Below, in pieces: positions 1-14,043 of a stretch of 64,000 nucleotides of DNA. Source of the DNA: Glandiceps talaboti (lineage: Eukaryota; Hemichordata; Enteropneusta; Spengelidae); NCBI RefSeq assembly GCF_964340395.1, contig NC_135563.1, forward strand, positions 16,672,151 through 16,736,150. Direction: 5' to 3'. Positions within the stretch are counted from its first letter, which is position 1, and each line of letters opens with the position of its first letter. The notes beneath the pieces are model-generated. The model saw only the letters and a program-made list of their open reading frames with translations, did no database searches and was not told where the DNA came from. Both the position numbers and the translations under genes were made by a program.

Positions 1-689
1 TCTGGATACTGAATTCGTCCAGATTTGTGTTGCAAAATACAGCGTCTGCAGCTATTTATAGAGAGCCATTTGGTCTTCTTGGTGCTTTCAGTTCGAAATT
101 CTGACCTTCCCTGACACACTGACCAACGCGAAGACATGATTACATTTCACCATTGGGTTTGTAAACGATGCCATGGAAGGCTCAGGCCTTGTGAAAATGG
201 GACCAGGAAATGCAGGAAAAACAAAATAATTTAAATGAGGGCGCTTACACTCAAATTTCACTTATTACTATTTCAGAGACCTCTTAAAACACGTACACAG
301 TCACGTGCAATATAGAAACTGGTCTACCGCTGTAGTATTGTACTTCAGATACATGCACGTAGGATTATACAGGAATAGCGGAAACATATATCCTGAAAAG
401 ACGCCCACACAATTTAGATAACACGTCTTTACACGACATTTCATTTACACTACCCCTTCTACTTGATGTCCGACTAGGTATATGGATTTGTATACAATCG
501 ACGCCCTTTCATTGACCCGATGAATAGTTTAGTAATGCGATAACCGTCATGTTATTTAACCACGGTATACAGCCACTCTCACTCTCCGAAAAAGTTCACA
601 TACGAGTCGCGATACCGCATGTAAATTTACTTTGTACTGTTATACTAGGCGACCCGTAAACGCCCACTTTCTTTGGTACCACAACTTAT
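1..689. other. Intergenic, nothing recognised
   Basis: Unique AT-rich sequence with no frame above chance and no repeat or RNA gene that I can identify. Confidence 0.6.
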
Positions 690-1833
690 GGGGCTGGTCA
701 TTTTTACCTTGCTGGGGGTGTATTGCAGTGGAAAACACCAAATGAAGTGGTTGAAAATATCTTTACAGGTAATTTTTGTGAAAAGTACAACAGCAAATTA
801 AAATCAGTGTATTTGTCATTTTTGTGCCGTGAAATGACTCCTTAACAACTGTAATTTGTCAAAGTTTTCTAGTGCGACAAGGTATCGACTACCGTCCGTA
901 CCCTCCCCTCCCCAATGTGTACACGTATGTGCACACCCTGCGTGCGCTGTTACTCAAATAAGAAAACAAAACACTTACCATGAATTTGTCAGTTATGTAT
1001 TACAACAAAATAAGACCTTTCATTATGTAACATAATAAATAAATAAAATTCAAAACATATTACACGTACAATATTATTTAAAATATATATGACGATTAAT
1101 TGTTATAAGATGACAGGGTTATCATCGACTAACACAACACTTTTTAAATAATGTGTGAACTGCATATTTGTGTTTACTTTTAATCAATATGTCATCCTCA
1201 AAATAAAAAGAACATGTTCTGAATGGAATTGTAGAAGAATTGAAACATTGCATGCACTTATATGTATTAAAAGTAGAATAATATTGAAAATTGGTAGAAA
1301 TGCATTACAGAGAATTTTTTTAAATTTAATTTTGATTCTGCATATTTTGTTGTTTTAGAACATCGCATTGCATAATACCACAAACAGGTAACTGTACCAC
1401 ATTGCGTCCTGCCAATATTAATTCCTAACTTTACTTTGCCCAGTGTTGATAGAAATAGTCATATCGATTTAGTCACACATAGATTTATGATGTGTTCTGA
1501 GATACACATATTTCATAGTTTCCAGATTAATATGTATCGTGGAAATCATCATTTATAACAAAAGTAACTTTAAAAAAAACATGTTCATAAATAGCGATAT
1601 TCAAATATATTCAAATGTTGATATAGTAACCTTGGTAACAGCATTTTGATAAAACCATGTATACTTTGACACATGTGAGTGGCATGTCAAGAATATGCAT
1701 TGGGTAGGATGGGTCACAGGAAAATTAGGACTTTACTAGGGTTATTTTAGATTTGGCCTTGGTCATCGAAACGAGGGGTATGAGAAAACCTGTGTTCTAT
1801 CGACCCCCTAGCGAGTTAAAAATGACCAGCCCC
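690..1833. mobile_element. Possible MITE bounded by about 30-bp terminal inverted repeats
   Basis: The left end (690-719) begins GGGGCTGGTCATTTTTA. The right end (1803-1833) is its reverse complement (TAAAAATGACCAGCCCC) with a few differences and one extra base. TTA adjoins the right end and TTAT the left, so a TTA-like target duplication is possible. The interior of about 1.08 kb is AT-rich with no transposase frame. The two ends could also be separate insertions of one repeat. Confidence 0.45.
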
Positions 1834-2831
1834 TTAGCATAAATATTTATATCGCTACAAGACCCACCCAAATCATATCTTGTACGTCTAATGTAACACG
1901 ACGGTGCGTGTCGTGGGAGTATATTACTCATAGTGTGACTGATTGTGAACAAGTTGTTATACATGCTACTGGTTGGGCATATACAATATGATTGGATATT
2001 AAATGTGATATCCATGGTAGCAATACAAGCCGGAGATCGAGTGAACTATTATTTGAGAGCCACATGCTTAGCTGCATCAAATGTTAATCTACCAGGGACA
2101 TCTTGATTTATGATTACGGCTGTGTAATGTGAGAACTTGAATCGTGACCTAACTGCGACCCCAGTTGGGCGAAGTCACAGCAATTAACTGTCGGAAAGCA
2201 GAAGCTTGCCCTTGACACACCCATAATACTTGTAACTATTCTCTTGCAATGCTTAAACTTTGATAAAAATGTTTATACCATTTGACCCGAGCAGCTCTCT
2301 CAGCTTATAATGAGGAATAGAGTAGGACACCGTTGAATGTACGACGTCGTTTAAAATCTATAACAAAGCACAACAGATACAAATTTTGCGAAATGTTTAA
2401 TAAAGGCTTCAAGAAATTTCAACTTGATAGTGAGTCGCAATCACTGATTGAGAGTTGCACTGGCCTGTCATCGGCTAGGGTAGAATTCAAGGCCATTGTA
2501 CTTGTTTTCTTAAAGCTTTGAAGGGAAAGGCTCCGGCCGACACCGCAGATAATTATAATCTTGAGGATAAATAATTGGCACAATCTCGTGGTTCCACGCG
2601 CCCACTCCGGATCCCCAGGGGACTCGGAGGGTGTGTGTACTCCCATAGGAAGGTGAACGGGAATGTGTAGCCCAAATGGGTCTTACTTTCACGAAACTTT
2701 AAAACCCTACATGTGATCAGATGCCAGTATATTGGTTGCTTCGACGTACTAACACTGATAATACATGGGTGCACTTTTCCATCTAAAAAGTACCCAAACA
2801 AGGCGTACATCAACACGCATTCATTTTTGCA

Positions 2832-2927
2832 ATGGGAAACAAGGTTGTGACCGTAGATGGCGAACTTTTCTCATCTTGGCAGACTGTTAACGTTGGTCAT
2901 GATAACCATGTAGAGAGCATGGGAAAG
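2832..2927 (+). CDS. Candidate first exon of an unidentified gene (MGN... start)
   Basis: An ATG opens a 32-codon frame beginning M-G-N-K, a form compatible with N-myristoylation, and ends at a donor-like AAG|GTACGC. The frame closes with TAG shortly after if it is not spliced. If joined to 3151-3258 it stays in phase 0. No family was recognised. The frame is short and could be chance; it is listed because the donor, phase and next acceptor agree. Confidence 0.22.
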
Positions 2928-3150
2928 GTACGCAAATAGAAAGGCAGTCGAAAAGATAGACAGACCTCTCAAAACCCTAAGCCCTAAGCCTCTCCATGTT
3001 GGATGTATGTAACTAAGAGCTCAAGTTTCAACGGTTACATTGCAGCTGTATATATAAAATTTTACTTTTTCCATTGACGAAATATTACCGCACAACTTAT
3101 TATCATCATTCCCAGAATAGGCGTAAACTCCGAAAACCATTTGTCTGCAG

Positions 3151-3258
3151 AAGAGAAGAAGATTCGACGCTCCAGACGATCTGTTAGAACTGACTTATAT
3201 AAAGAAAAAACACGATCGACCAGCCAAACAAGTCTTGGAACAAAATGTCCTAAGTGTG
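3151..3258 (+). CDS. Candidate second exon of an unidentified gene
   Basis: This is a 108-nt segment (36 codons, phase 0 to 0) between ATTTGTCTGCAG and a strong donor, GTG|GTGAGTTC. In phase with 2832-2927 it encodes a charged peptide with a basic start (KRRR) and an acidic/hydrophobic middle. A second acceptor at 3115 (ATCATTCCCAG) would give a different open frame, ending in C-P-K-C before the same donor. Both frames are open, so the coding phase is uncertain. No family was recognised and no third exon was found with confidence. Confidence 0.22.
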
Positions 3259-6200
3259 GTGAGTTCTAACAGTTTGCAGTTCAATTGTTTTGTATCGTAT
3301 GGACATAATTGATACCGTTGTCAGGTATAAACTACAGATTGTCTTTTTAATGTAAACTAGACAATGTCTTGTTTGCAACGGTCATGATATCGATATGGTG
3401 CACTCGGTCAAACAGGTGAACGATGATAACTGGTGGACGTCTAATATATGATTTCGATGTCTTAGTGGCAGGCTACTCGTCCATGTTCACCGTGAATAAA
3501 AAGCTGAATACTTCCCCCATAAATTCTAGAGAAGCAAATCTGCATAACAGTTTAAATATATTGCCTAAAATAGTTTTCATGACAGAGCATGGGCACCTAC
3601 AGGTGTATCCCAAAATGGCAATGCCCATGGACTGAGCCTTGAAATCTCGATCAGGAGATTCTCCCAAAATGGAGAAAATGTCCTTATCGGGCATGTCGTA
3701 CCTGCATTTAGCGATCAGGAGAAATCTTCCAATATGCATGGAAAAAATCCTGAAAATCCTCCAGTTGGCCCGAGTGTGCTTGTCGATTGAAGGACGCCAC
3801 AGTGTGGTCAAGTTGTTGATACCTTCGTTTGTAACTGTAGCTGACTTGAGTTTGTGTTTCATTTCACGCAAGACTTTCTTCTCCCGGCAACACTATATTA
3901 AGGTTTATATGTTGGAAAACTCAGTATAGAGTAGAAGTGAAATAAACAAGTATTCAGCTACAATTTCGATTTTCAACTGTAAAATAGAAAAACTGTAACA
4001 AGGCGTACTAAAACATTGCGCTCCTCAGTCCATTCTTTTCCTGTAGTCTCATCCTGGTAGTCCTTGTTTAAATTTCACAAACTGATAATATATCGTTTAC
4101 ACGACAGCGTTCGACTGCAGGTGTCTTTTATGGTATCAAATGATAACCACACTAGTACTGATCTTGTCGTTGAACTTGTGATAATATGTAACGGTGTTTC
4201 CCAAGATGACCCCCCCCCCTCCCCCTTCACACCCCACTTCAAGGGATCTTTTCCAAAATGACACCCTAACATCAAACACCACCCAGGCCATAAAATGACC
4301 GGTCTTAAAATAGTACGAAGTTGATAAATGAAATATATCTCTTTCAATGTGAAGTTCGCCAGGTGGATTTACTTAAACACCGTAACAACCTTGCTGTTAT
4401 TGCAGACTTCAAGTTGTAGACCGCATCAGCTGCGTGTTGAATGTAAGTTTGTTGTTTATTTTACCCAAGGTGGTCGTTATGGGAGTGTCTAAATCCGTTT
4501 TATTATTGTTACAATACCTAAGGTACTGGTCATACATTTAATACCGACCTTAGCAAGTATGTCATTAGTAAAGAATCGATAACAACCCATTCGTTTTGAT
4601 ATTAATGATTTCCCAACACGTTCACTTAGATTAACTAAAGTATCGATGCATAGCTCATTACATCGTATGAGTCATCTGTCTCAATTAATGGTTCTGCTAA
4701 TTGCAGTGATAGTAAAACAAAACCAGGTTTATAGAAGTCAATTAAAGTCATTTGTGTGACGAGCATTGAATTCCGTCTATTTCAAGCATTCCTTAACCAC
4801 AGCCTTTAACATTACTTGTACCCGTTGATAAACTAGTATTTGTCGGAGATGTGTAAATTGTTGGCCCAATTGATGCCCTTCCTGCGTGTCGTTAATTTGA
4901 GGCATTACCCACAATTCATTGTGAGCAAAGAATGTAGGCTAGTCAATGACCATCAATGCTATTGCAATGGTAATAAATTAGCCATAGACACATTCCAACG
5001 TCGTATGTACGTACATCAGTTGGCTTGCTCTCTACTTAGAATTGCTACCGTGGACTTTCACGTCACAAACCATTACACACATCTGAATTGCTCACAAACT
5101 GATCGAGTTTGACCAATGAATCATCAATAAATAAGTGCTTTGGTACGTAGACAGAAAAGAGTAATTAATTCAAGATCAACTACAGAACATTTTAAAACAG
5201 AAGCATGTTAAAATCGCGAACTTCCGCTTCAATTCTTTCGCCACAATTGAACATATTTTTAAAAGTCCAGACAATCATGGCATAATACATGTTCTTTGTT
5301 CATAGCAGTTAAAAATTAATTCATCAAAACGTTAAACGAATTTCAAAGTCAAAATAAATGTATTTTTTAATCCCGACATTAAATATATTGTTCAATTGTA
5401 GCAAAAGATGCAGACTATTTCAACAAAGCGTCAATGAATATATTACGTTCTGAGGCGCAAATTTTGCCACTGGGGGCGCTAGTCAACATGCAAGGAAGTT
5501 CGAGCACTGGAAAGTCTGTGGTTTCCAGTAATACTGTTTTTACGACCATTTCAAAAAAATAGGGTAATTATGATAAGGAAACCAAACATGTTCAATCGTC
5601 GACAACTAATTTGTCTGTGATTGATTGAATGTCAAGTTACAGACGTGAGGGCGCACTATCTTATTTATCGCTTCCAAACGTCCACTCTTAGACAAATGAT
5701 GTGGTCTATTTTCAAGTGTATGTATTCATATATGTCTAAGACTCTGCCAGTATAATTTTGTTTATCACTGACGCATGATGTCTTTATCCGCCGATGCTAG
5801 TTATATATATAGAGTACACGGTACATATAGATAGAGGGTCGGAATTGAGCACGCCAATCTCAGTGTCAGCACCAGTTACTTACCACCAATGGATACGTGC
5901 TTGATAACAACTGAGAGCTTATTGCATTTTGAATAAAGAAAAATCTCCCGGTGTGGTAAAAGTTGTTTATTTAGGTCATCGTAAACTGGAATGCTGTTAG
6001 TAATTACAATGTTCTTGGGTAATTGACATCTAGACTTTACTCTGTTTGACTCACTATTTGCAATGTGTCAGATTAGAGACACTGACAATAATAAAGGTTT
6101 CTTCAGGTGAAGGAGGATAAGCTGATCACAGCTCGAGTCAGAATCATTATAATGTAGGTTAGAACTACAGTGACGTTAAGTGCTGATATCTAGAAGCAAC

Positions 6201-6947
6201 GCAAGAAGGGATTTCTTCTCCATGGAGAATCTGTATTAATGGCTTCAGGCCAAGATTTTTTTTTTATTTCTTGTCCTTCGGAAATTGCGAAGGTGATGCG
6301 ATAGCGCAGTATTCTTTTTTCTTTAAAGCGCCACCGCCATACAAAGAGAGACTAATAAGAACATATATTATGGGCTATCAACGTTTTATTCAACTCTATT
6401 GTATGTTGAGCAGATATATGGCTCATTGTATGAAAACAAATGATTAAAATTGTGTATATGATGTTGATATGGTGCTGGTACATTACTGAATATTAAACTA
6501 AGATTTGGACTGTATCGAGGAAGCAAAGCGACACTGACAAAAAGCCTGCCACTTTACAGGTTTGGAAAAAAAGACACCAAAAAGCTCTGACGCGCACGTA
6601 CATTAATTCTCAGGTGATGTGGGGACGAGAAAACAAAAAAGTTCCTGGCCTGAAGTTTGACTGTCAGTTTCTCAGCTAGGAATCAACTATTATATATGCG
6701 GGGGTGGGGGGGGGGGAAAGCATAATTGCATTGAATGTTTTTGAAAAGTCCATGCGTATGACTAGTATAGCCATCATGTACGTGTCGATTCGCTCAAAAT
6801 GGAAGGACAGTGCGATTGCTCTCAAATGGTGCAACCAGATCTGTGGCGGCTGTATTAAGCGATTGCAATGTTCTGGTTACACGTTTTGCACGTACTTGTT
6901 ATCACTTGTTATCACTCTAACCCTTATCATTAATATGCATGTGTCTG
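3259..6947. other. Intergenic, weak open frames only
   Basis: Overlapping frames of about 130 codons (minus, 3871-3473) and 96 codons (plus, 3639-3929) were not recognised and are near chance length. A C-rich patch at 4210-4232, with CCAAAATGAC and AAAATGACC nearby, resembles the ends of the 690/1833 element but has no inverted partner. Nothing else is supported. Confidence 0.5.
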
Positions 6948-7041
6948 GAAGATACGTTTCCGTTCTAGAAACAGCAGTCTAGAAGATACTCCGTTCTAGT
7001 AACGGTAGCCTAGAAGATACGTTTCCGTTCTAGTAACGGCA
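6948..7041. repeat. Three tandem copies of a 30-33-bp repeat
   Basis: Units start GGAAGATACGTTTCCG (6948), AGAAGATACTCCG (6981) and AGAAGATACGTTTCCG (7011). The second and third contain the short palindrome CCGTTCTAGTAACGG. The middle unit lacks three bases. Confidence 0.85.
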
Positions 7042-7187
7042 TGAAGGAAACTCGTTATCATATTCCTATATCAACTAGGTAGAATGTTGTAAACCGAATT
7101 TTAATGTGGTGATGCAAGTCTGACAAAATACATGTAACACTTGTATATTTGACCTCGAATAATTTAGTGACTGTACACTAGCATGAT

Positions 7188-7227
7188 CACCACCACCACC
7201 ACCACCACCACCACCACCACCACCACC

Positions 7228-7273
<46 letters not shown>

Positions 7274-7281
7274 CCATCATC

Positions 7282-7312
<31 letters not shown>

Positions 7313-7348
7313 TCAGCAGCAGCAGCAGCAATAACAAAAACAACGACG

Positions 7349-7396
<48 letters not shown>
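7188..7396. repeat. Compound trinucleotide microsatellite (CAC)n(CAA)n(CAG)n
   Basis: About 209 bp of CAC, then CAA with short CAT and CAG interruptions, then a long CAA run. Open frames here (poly-Thr, poly-Asn, poly-Val, poly-Leu) are translations of the repeat and not genes. Confidence 0.97.
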
Positions 7397-7398
<2 letters not shown>

Positions 7399-10300
7399 CT
7401 TCAACTGGCGAAATAACAGTGACCACTAACTGGCAAGTGTAATAGCACTGTATTTGTAATCTACCAGTTTCTGAATTGACTGCTTAACGAACCAAACACC
7501 AAGGGAGTGGTAAGATTGAAACGAGGTGATGTCGCAAACTGAGGAACCGATCCAATCTCTTCTGCGAATATTAAGCCGGAACCTTTTGCTTCTTTGCACT
7601 TTAAAATAATTGCAGTTGATTTACCCTAAGATTGCATCACACAACACGACTTATGTTAGGCTTTATATGTACGCCATGATTGAAAAGAGATTCTCAATCT
7701 AGACAGTAGGACAACTTTACCAATTCAGTCTGAGTGGAACACTATAGTCTTTAATGGTAGTATTTACATATTTTGACCCTGACAACTCAATGGCCTTAGT
7801 ATAGTAAAGGCACTTAGTGATGTTCCGTCTGCCATTCGATAATACTTATTCAGAGACAGTAAGAGGTTACGGAAGTCTGTGTATGTTTTATGTACCTATT
7901 TAATGTTTTCCACGGTTTATATTATTATATTATTGTAACCTTGTTTTACATTTTACCGAGGTATCTGTATATTTTCGATGTCTGTTTTGTTGCTGCACGG
8001 CGGTATTCCCACAGGGGATAATGGAATTATAGTTTAGGTATATACTTGGTTAGAAGGCGTTGGATTCCCACATTTTGTTTCATACTGTACAGTTGAAATA
8101 AACGACCAAGAACATATGGTAATCTTATTGTTGTAGTCAAGTTCACATTGGACTGTAAAAACATTGTATCTCAAGTAAATTGCAAGGAAACATAGAATTA
8201 ATAACCGTTATGATGATACACAGCGGAAGTTACAGTTGCGGTCAGTTTCGATGATAAAACATACGTGATAAGAGTCACATGCAAGTATATACGTATGGCT
8301 GATCATTCAAACTAAACGCAATTATGATTTCGAATTCCATTGTAACAGAAAACCACCCTCCTTTGATTTACATTTGCAATGATGACACTCTTGTCAGGAG
8401 CATAAAAAACTGATGACGTGATGATAGCATTCCTGACATGTCCATAAGACGAATTGGTTTGGAATTTATTGACAACGGAATACACCGATAAGTGTCACCA
8501 ATTTTACATCGCCTTTACTGCCATAATCTTCAACACGAAAATATATGGAAATCTCATCAAACCCTTTTTGAGTGGAAGTTCGAGTCTTGTATCGTTCGAT
8601 ATTGGAATTCTCGCGAGACTTTTGCTTTGCTCGATCGAAATAGAATTACAAGTTTTTGTGTCTTAGAAGTAGAATTCGGTATCTAACTATTGATGGGAAA
8701 TTGCAACTTTGTATAAACATGGCAAGACATGAAAAGGAAATGTGTGTACTAGTATTGGTACATGCATATGACATTAGTAGAACGAAGCGTGGTTTCCACT
8801 GGGGTAGTCAAGCTCAAGGGTTCATGGTATATATGCGGTCATGTGGCATGCGCATATAATTGTATGTTTGTATCTATGGCTGTCTTATATTCAACAAAGA
8901 TGATGTTACAAATAATTGGTATCATTCAGCAATGAATGACTGAACAGGAAGTATGCAGAGTGACAGTCATCAACATGTTTGTCTCGTTTTGATATTATTG
9001 ATATGTCAACATATATTGGGGCATAAATCCACTTGATGATAACTAATTACCCACATTCATTCCATATTGGAAAATGAAATGTCAACCTATCCTCCATTGT
9101 TATAGTGGTCTGAGTCGATTACTATTATAATGAAAGGAAAACTATAGGGCATATTGCCAAGGCAGTCTCACTCAGCCGTACCTAAGGTAATGATATATGT
9201 GACGACAGTTAGGAAACTTGGTGAAAGATTGACAGTTTATTAAATTCTAAAGTAATCACAATGTGGACATTTACAATATTGGACGTTATAGGTTTGTTCT
9301 CGCCCTTATTATGATTAAATCTGAAATAATAACAACATTCAGTCAAACAGTCAATGATTGTCAGGGTCATGTACTTTTGGTCGTGAGCTGTAGTCACTGA
9401 GTTGACGTATGCATAGTAACGTCTCAGACATACAGTGAGCCTGAGGTAACATGTCTACTTCCTGCTGTTCTCTGCGAACATTTAGTTGCATTATTTCTCT
9501 GACAGTTATAGTACGCTATCGTGCAGGTTTGATACTTTGGGGGCATCACTGTTTTGAAGAGAACGTGTACATCATTAGCGGTGTTTGCCTAACAACTTTG
9601 AAATTACACTGTTAAATCTATTAAAGTGGTAACACTTTGAGTTCAGTCATTGCAAGTGGCGGTAAGTGTTCTTCAAGAGGTGCGCGATAATGCAATATCT
9701 TTTAAATATGCAGTAAAAATTACGTCCAAACATGTGTAAATGAACTTTCATTTAAAGATGTGTAAACTCAGCTTGTGCTGCTTTAAACTAGATACATGTA
9801 CTATAACAAAGTTTAACTGAAATTTTGATGCGTTTCTCCATTTTCTCCATGCAATTGTTATTTTGAGGGACATTGTTACATAACGCTCATACGAATCCTT
9901 TTACTTATTAATTAGCATAACTTTTATGTTTTTTGTATTTTGATCCTCCTGATCCATTTACTACTGTAACATTACATCATACTTTTTCCCACTTTTTAAA
10001 TTTTTTTTTGTGCTGGGAATTGCTTCCAGCGATTTTCTGTTATGCAGCCAAATACACACAAACACACACAAATGCTACTTTTTCCCACTTATTCTTTTCA
10101 TTATCAAGAAACCACATTGAAAGTAGATATGTTAATGAGATGTAAATGAGATGCTAATATCAGAATCACTTTCATAGAAGATCCAGCTATGAAGTCGTTA
10201 ACCAATCACTATACATAATTGTTTTCACTAACCTAGGTAGTCAAAATATGTCTAAGGATGGGAGTTCCTTTGCAATCGATAGTCGTTGAGTGGGCTTAGT

Positions 10301-12071
10301 TCATCTGATTAATTTGTGTTTATAGGACCTGGTACAAACACTCATACACAGCTAAAAATCGATATTAACCAGCATGAGCTTGTTCAGACAAGTGCACCTG
10401 CGTAACGGATATCTAAATCGATACTTGACGACAACTTTGATGATATTTCTCACAGATTTGTTGATGAACGAAAAAACGACATCATCCACACCGACTCGAT
10501 AGATCTTAGTACTTGACTTAAAAGAATACAAAATGTCAATACCAAGGTCCTCTTTAATCTATATGAAAAAATAATCAAAATCACTGTCATTAACATTCAA
10601 GTATAAGATGGGTTAGTGAGTCCTAGATCAAATAAACGCCAGATTTAGAAAATGTGAAATAAAATGACCTCCACCTGACTTCAATAGTATGTCACCTTTC
10701 GTTAGAAATTGGTATTGCATATATATGTAATACTTTGCGGGTGCACTGATGGACGGAACCCATTATAATATCACCCTCTCTTCCCAAGGTTGGGTCTGAA
10801 CAAGGACGGATAAAACGTAGAAAAGTTGCTATAAATTTAATTTGCGACACACATACGCGTGTCTGTTAACTCAGTCATTCCTTGATTTATCGATGGAAGC
10901 TTATCATATTGCATTAAATTCTTTTTTATTTTCAGTTTATGAATATGACGTCGATAAAGACGTAATTATCCCAGTTTTGAGTTCAAACGTTTAGTTAATT
11001 TAATTGTGTCATAGAAAATCCTGGCGTATTTTCTCTCACTATATGCGATCTCGGAATTAGTCAGTGGAAACACTGATATCTTACAGTAGGTTGAAAGACA
11101 GAAAAACATAATATTCTTTTCTTTAGCCTAAGGCGCGCCCTCTAGCATTAGAATGGAATGACGAGACATGGATTCAATGCAGAATGAATTTACATAAACA
11201 ACCGTCACCCCTCCATCACAGTAGGTTAAGTAGATATACATTCATATAATTATTCGAAATATGACCTTTGAACTGTTTACGTCAAGGTTTGTCACCGGAG
11301 AACACTATCATTGTGACATGATATAAGATCAAAATATTATATTAAAGCGATATTTAACCTCGTAACTTTTATTTAATATGACAGGGACTTAACGACGCCG
11401 AAGCAATAGTCCCAAGTATCAGTACAGTATGACGTGCTTTGATTAGCCCTCGAAATCTCCAACCGTATGTGTGCCTGATTGTCTTGCCGTTGTTGACATA
11501 ATTTTGTCTTTCCAATTACGATACCGAATTAGAACCAATCTGGCTATATTCTTCAGTTCTATTTATGTAGCATATATCCTTAGTTTTGGAATGGAACCAA
11601 TTTGGATGTGATTGATTTCAATAAAAACTAATTCCGAGGATTTACCTTATGTTCCATTTCAATTTGGCATAAGTATTCAAGCCAGATGACGCCAGTTTAT
11701 CGAATTGAGAATGAGTGTCAATTGAAAATACGTCGTTCAGTGCGAACATTTTTATTTCGATTTTCACTATAAACGGACTAAAGTCAATTCGATGAAAGAC
11801 AAATTGTTTGTAAAAAGTTGATGACAAAAGATGAAAACGGAAATAATAGACGCCAGATTGTGTGACCAATCAGTAAGTATTGTACGCTGAATAATGAAAG
11901 TTTATATTTTAATCCCCTAAGGTTATAGCTTAAAATTGACATATGTTTTCAGGTCAACAAGTAATTCAATTCAAAACACGAAATCATATTTATATATTTC
12001 AAGGCAAGCTGTGGTTTGAGCACTAACAGTTGTCTTTAAAAGCCGCCACGATGCAAAATGTGAACGACCTT

Positions 12072-12180
12072 CACCGTATCAAGAGTTTAAAACTACTGAT
12101 CCCTTTAGGGATATTAGTAGGCAGAGCACCGTATCAAGATCTCGAGTTTACAACTTCTGACCCCTGTGGGGAGAGGGTAA
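12072..12180. repeat. Diverged tandem duplication, about 55-bp unit
   Basis: CACCGTATCAAGA occurs at 12072 and 12127. Both copies continue with a GAGTTTA/AACT.CTGA.CCC pattern, diverging after about 40 bp. Confidence 0.6.
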
Positions 12181-12660
12181 ACTGTCGTGCATGATCACTC
12201 AGCACAGGCTATTCTCGAGTCTGTAATTGCGGTATGGCAACACCACATTGAGTGTGCCATGCTGGTTATTTTAAAACTGGGTCGAGAAAAAATTAGATAT
12301 ATGATTTTATATGGCGAAAGCCTCAAAGATGATACATAAGCTTAAATAGTTGATGAATTTGTAAGATAACACTGATACAACATTTGAACAGAATGTCGTC
12401 GGGCTCGACAACATTTTGAGTAGATTGCTACATTTTATCGTCTGAATCGACATAAAAATCTCGCTAGCATTGCCAAATTTTGACTCGACAAAAATAATTG
12501 TTACCCGAACATTTCCAAAACGTATATACACCACAGTGACTTCAGGCATAGCTCGTCGACATGATTATTTTTGGATTTATCTTCTTCAGAATGTATAGTT
12601 ACACCATCGCGTATAGATACCAACGACCAATGTGACATATTGCATCGTGCTAAAATATAC

Positions 12661-12690
12661 GGTGGTGGTGGGGGTGGTGGTGGTGGTGGT
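12661..12690. repeat. (GGT)n microsatellite
   Basis: Thirty bases of GGT with one G-rich interruption. The poly-Gly and poly-Pro frames across it are artefacts. Confidence 0.95.
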
Positions 12691-14043
12691 GAAACTGTAC
12701 TGTTTAGCAAAGAAAATCCAGAGAGAAGCCAAGACTCGAAATATCCTAATCACTTTCTCAAAAATTGTGTCAACATTTTGAACAAGGATAATTTGATGAT
12801 GTGGGTAACAATAAGTTGTTTTGATTGAAAGATGGCGTATCCGAATACAAACTTTACCCAAATGACATTTTTATCGAAATTGCAACATTCCACATAATCA
12901 GTGTTTCATACGAGTCGCGTCCTGTACGTGTCTATTTGAGATTGCAACAGACGTTGTTGTCGCTCACTATAATTGGGTGGAAATGACGCCAATTTATGCA
13001 TTCATTGAATGTCATTTCAACATACCGATCACAATATATGTGTTTAATAATACCCAAATTAATTTGCCCGACAATAAATTCCAGAATGCCTCTAAAATAT
13101 GTCTTGATTAGACATCATTTTGGTTCGCTCGGTTTGGCAATACATGTACTTCGGAATCTACATTCTTAAGAAATGCTAAGAATCTTCAGGAAAAGCACAA
13201 CTCCTTTCAGAGAGGCTTGAGTGTTTTCTTCAAGTTCATCAAATTTGTTGAAATAAACATTATTACATATAATAACGCGTACTACTAGTCCGATGAACAT
13301 GCATGCCTCAAGGCCCCTAACCTTAACCAGCAACTAGGGTCACCCAAACAAAACTATGTTTTCGACCAGAAAATTACATGATTTACGCATAACGTCCCCC
13401 ATGTGATATCAGACGTCATAATACAAACAAGTCAAACTTAACGTAATGGTCTGAACTTGGGGTGAGTAAGCCCTAACATAGCAATCATCATTGCCTCGCG
13501 ACGTCTCATGTTAATCAACACACAAAATGCACACTTCATCTGCACATGCATACCTGACTACTAAACTTTAGTGTACGTGTCATCAAAGACTTGCCAGCGT
13601 TACCATATATGGAACTGTTGACAGTTGTTTGACAAGACTACACATTGTTGATTTCACGCATATTGTTGTTAACTAGCTAAATGTTATTTTCCAATTAATA
13701 AGTACTAATTAATAGATCCTACACTAATACCAAAGACAATAATATATTACTCCTTAAATGTATTTATTTCATAATTCGATAATTTTATTGTAATAATATC
13801 AACACATTTACAAAGTAGACAAGAAAATGTGACATACAAATAATACATATTGTTCAGATTCGTTTTACATAAGTAATCTTTCACTGTCCCTTATCTTGTG
13901 AAATGTGCTGAACAATTCCTTTTTAATGTAAAGGCATCATTCGAAAACTGTTTTTGAATATAGTACCGAAATCTACATTGAGTGCATTTCCTAGTATTTG
14001 CTTTTGTGTAAACAATTGTACACACACATAAACACACACGTAT

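Larger units (their letters stand above)
7397..14043. other. Intergenic, unique sequence with two small repeats
   Basis: Apart from the tandem duplication at 12072 and the GGT run at 12661, this is unique AT-rich DNA. No coding frame rises above chance and no RNA gene was seen. Confidence 0.55.

Noticed and set aside
3473-3871. 132-codon minus-strand frame
   Set aside because: Its length is near what chance gives in 64 kb of such DNA, a plus-strand frame overlaps it, and no family motif is visible.
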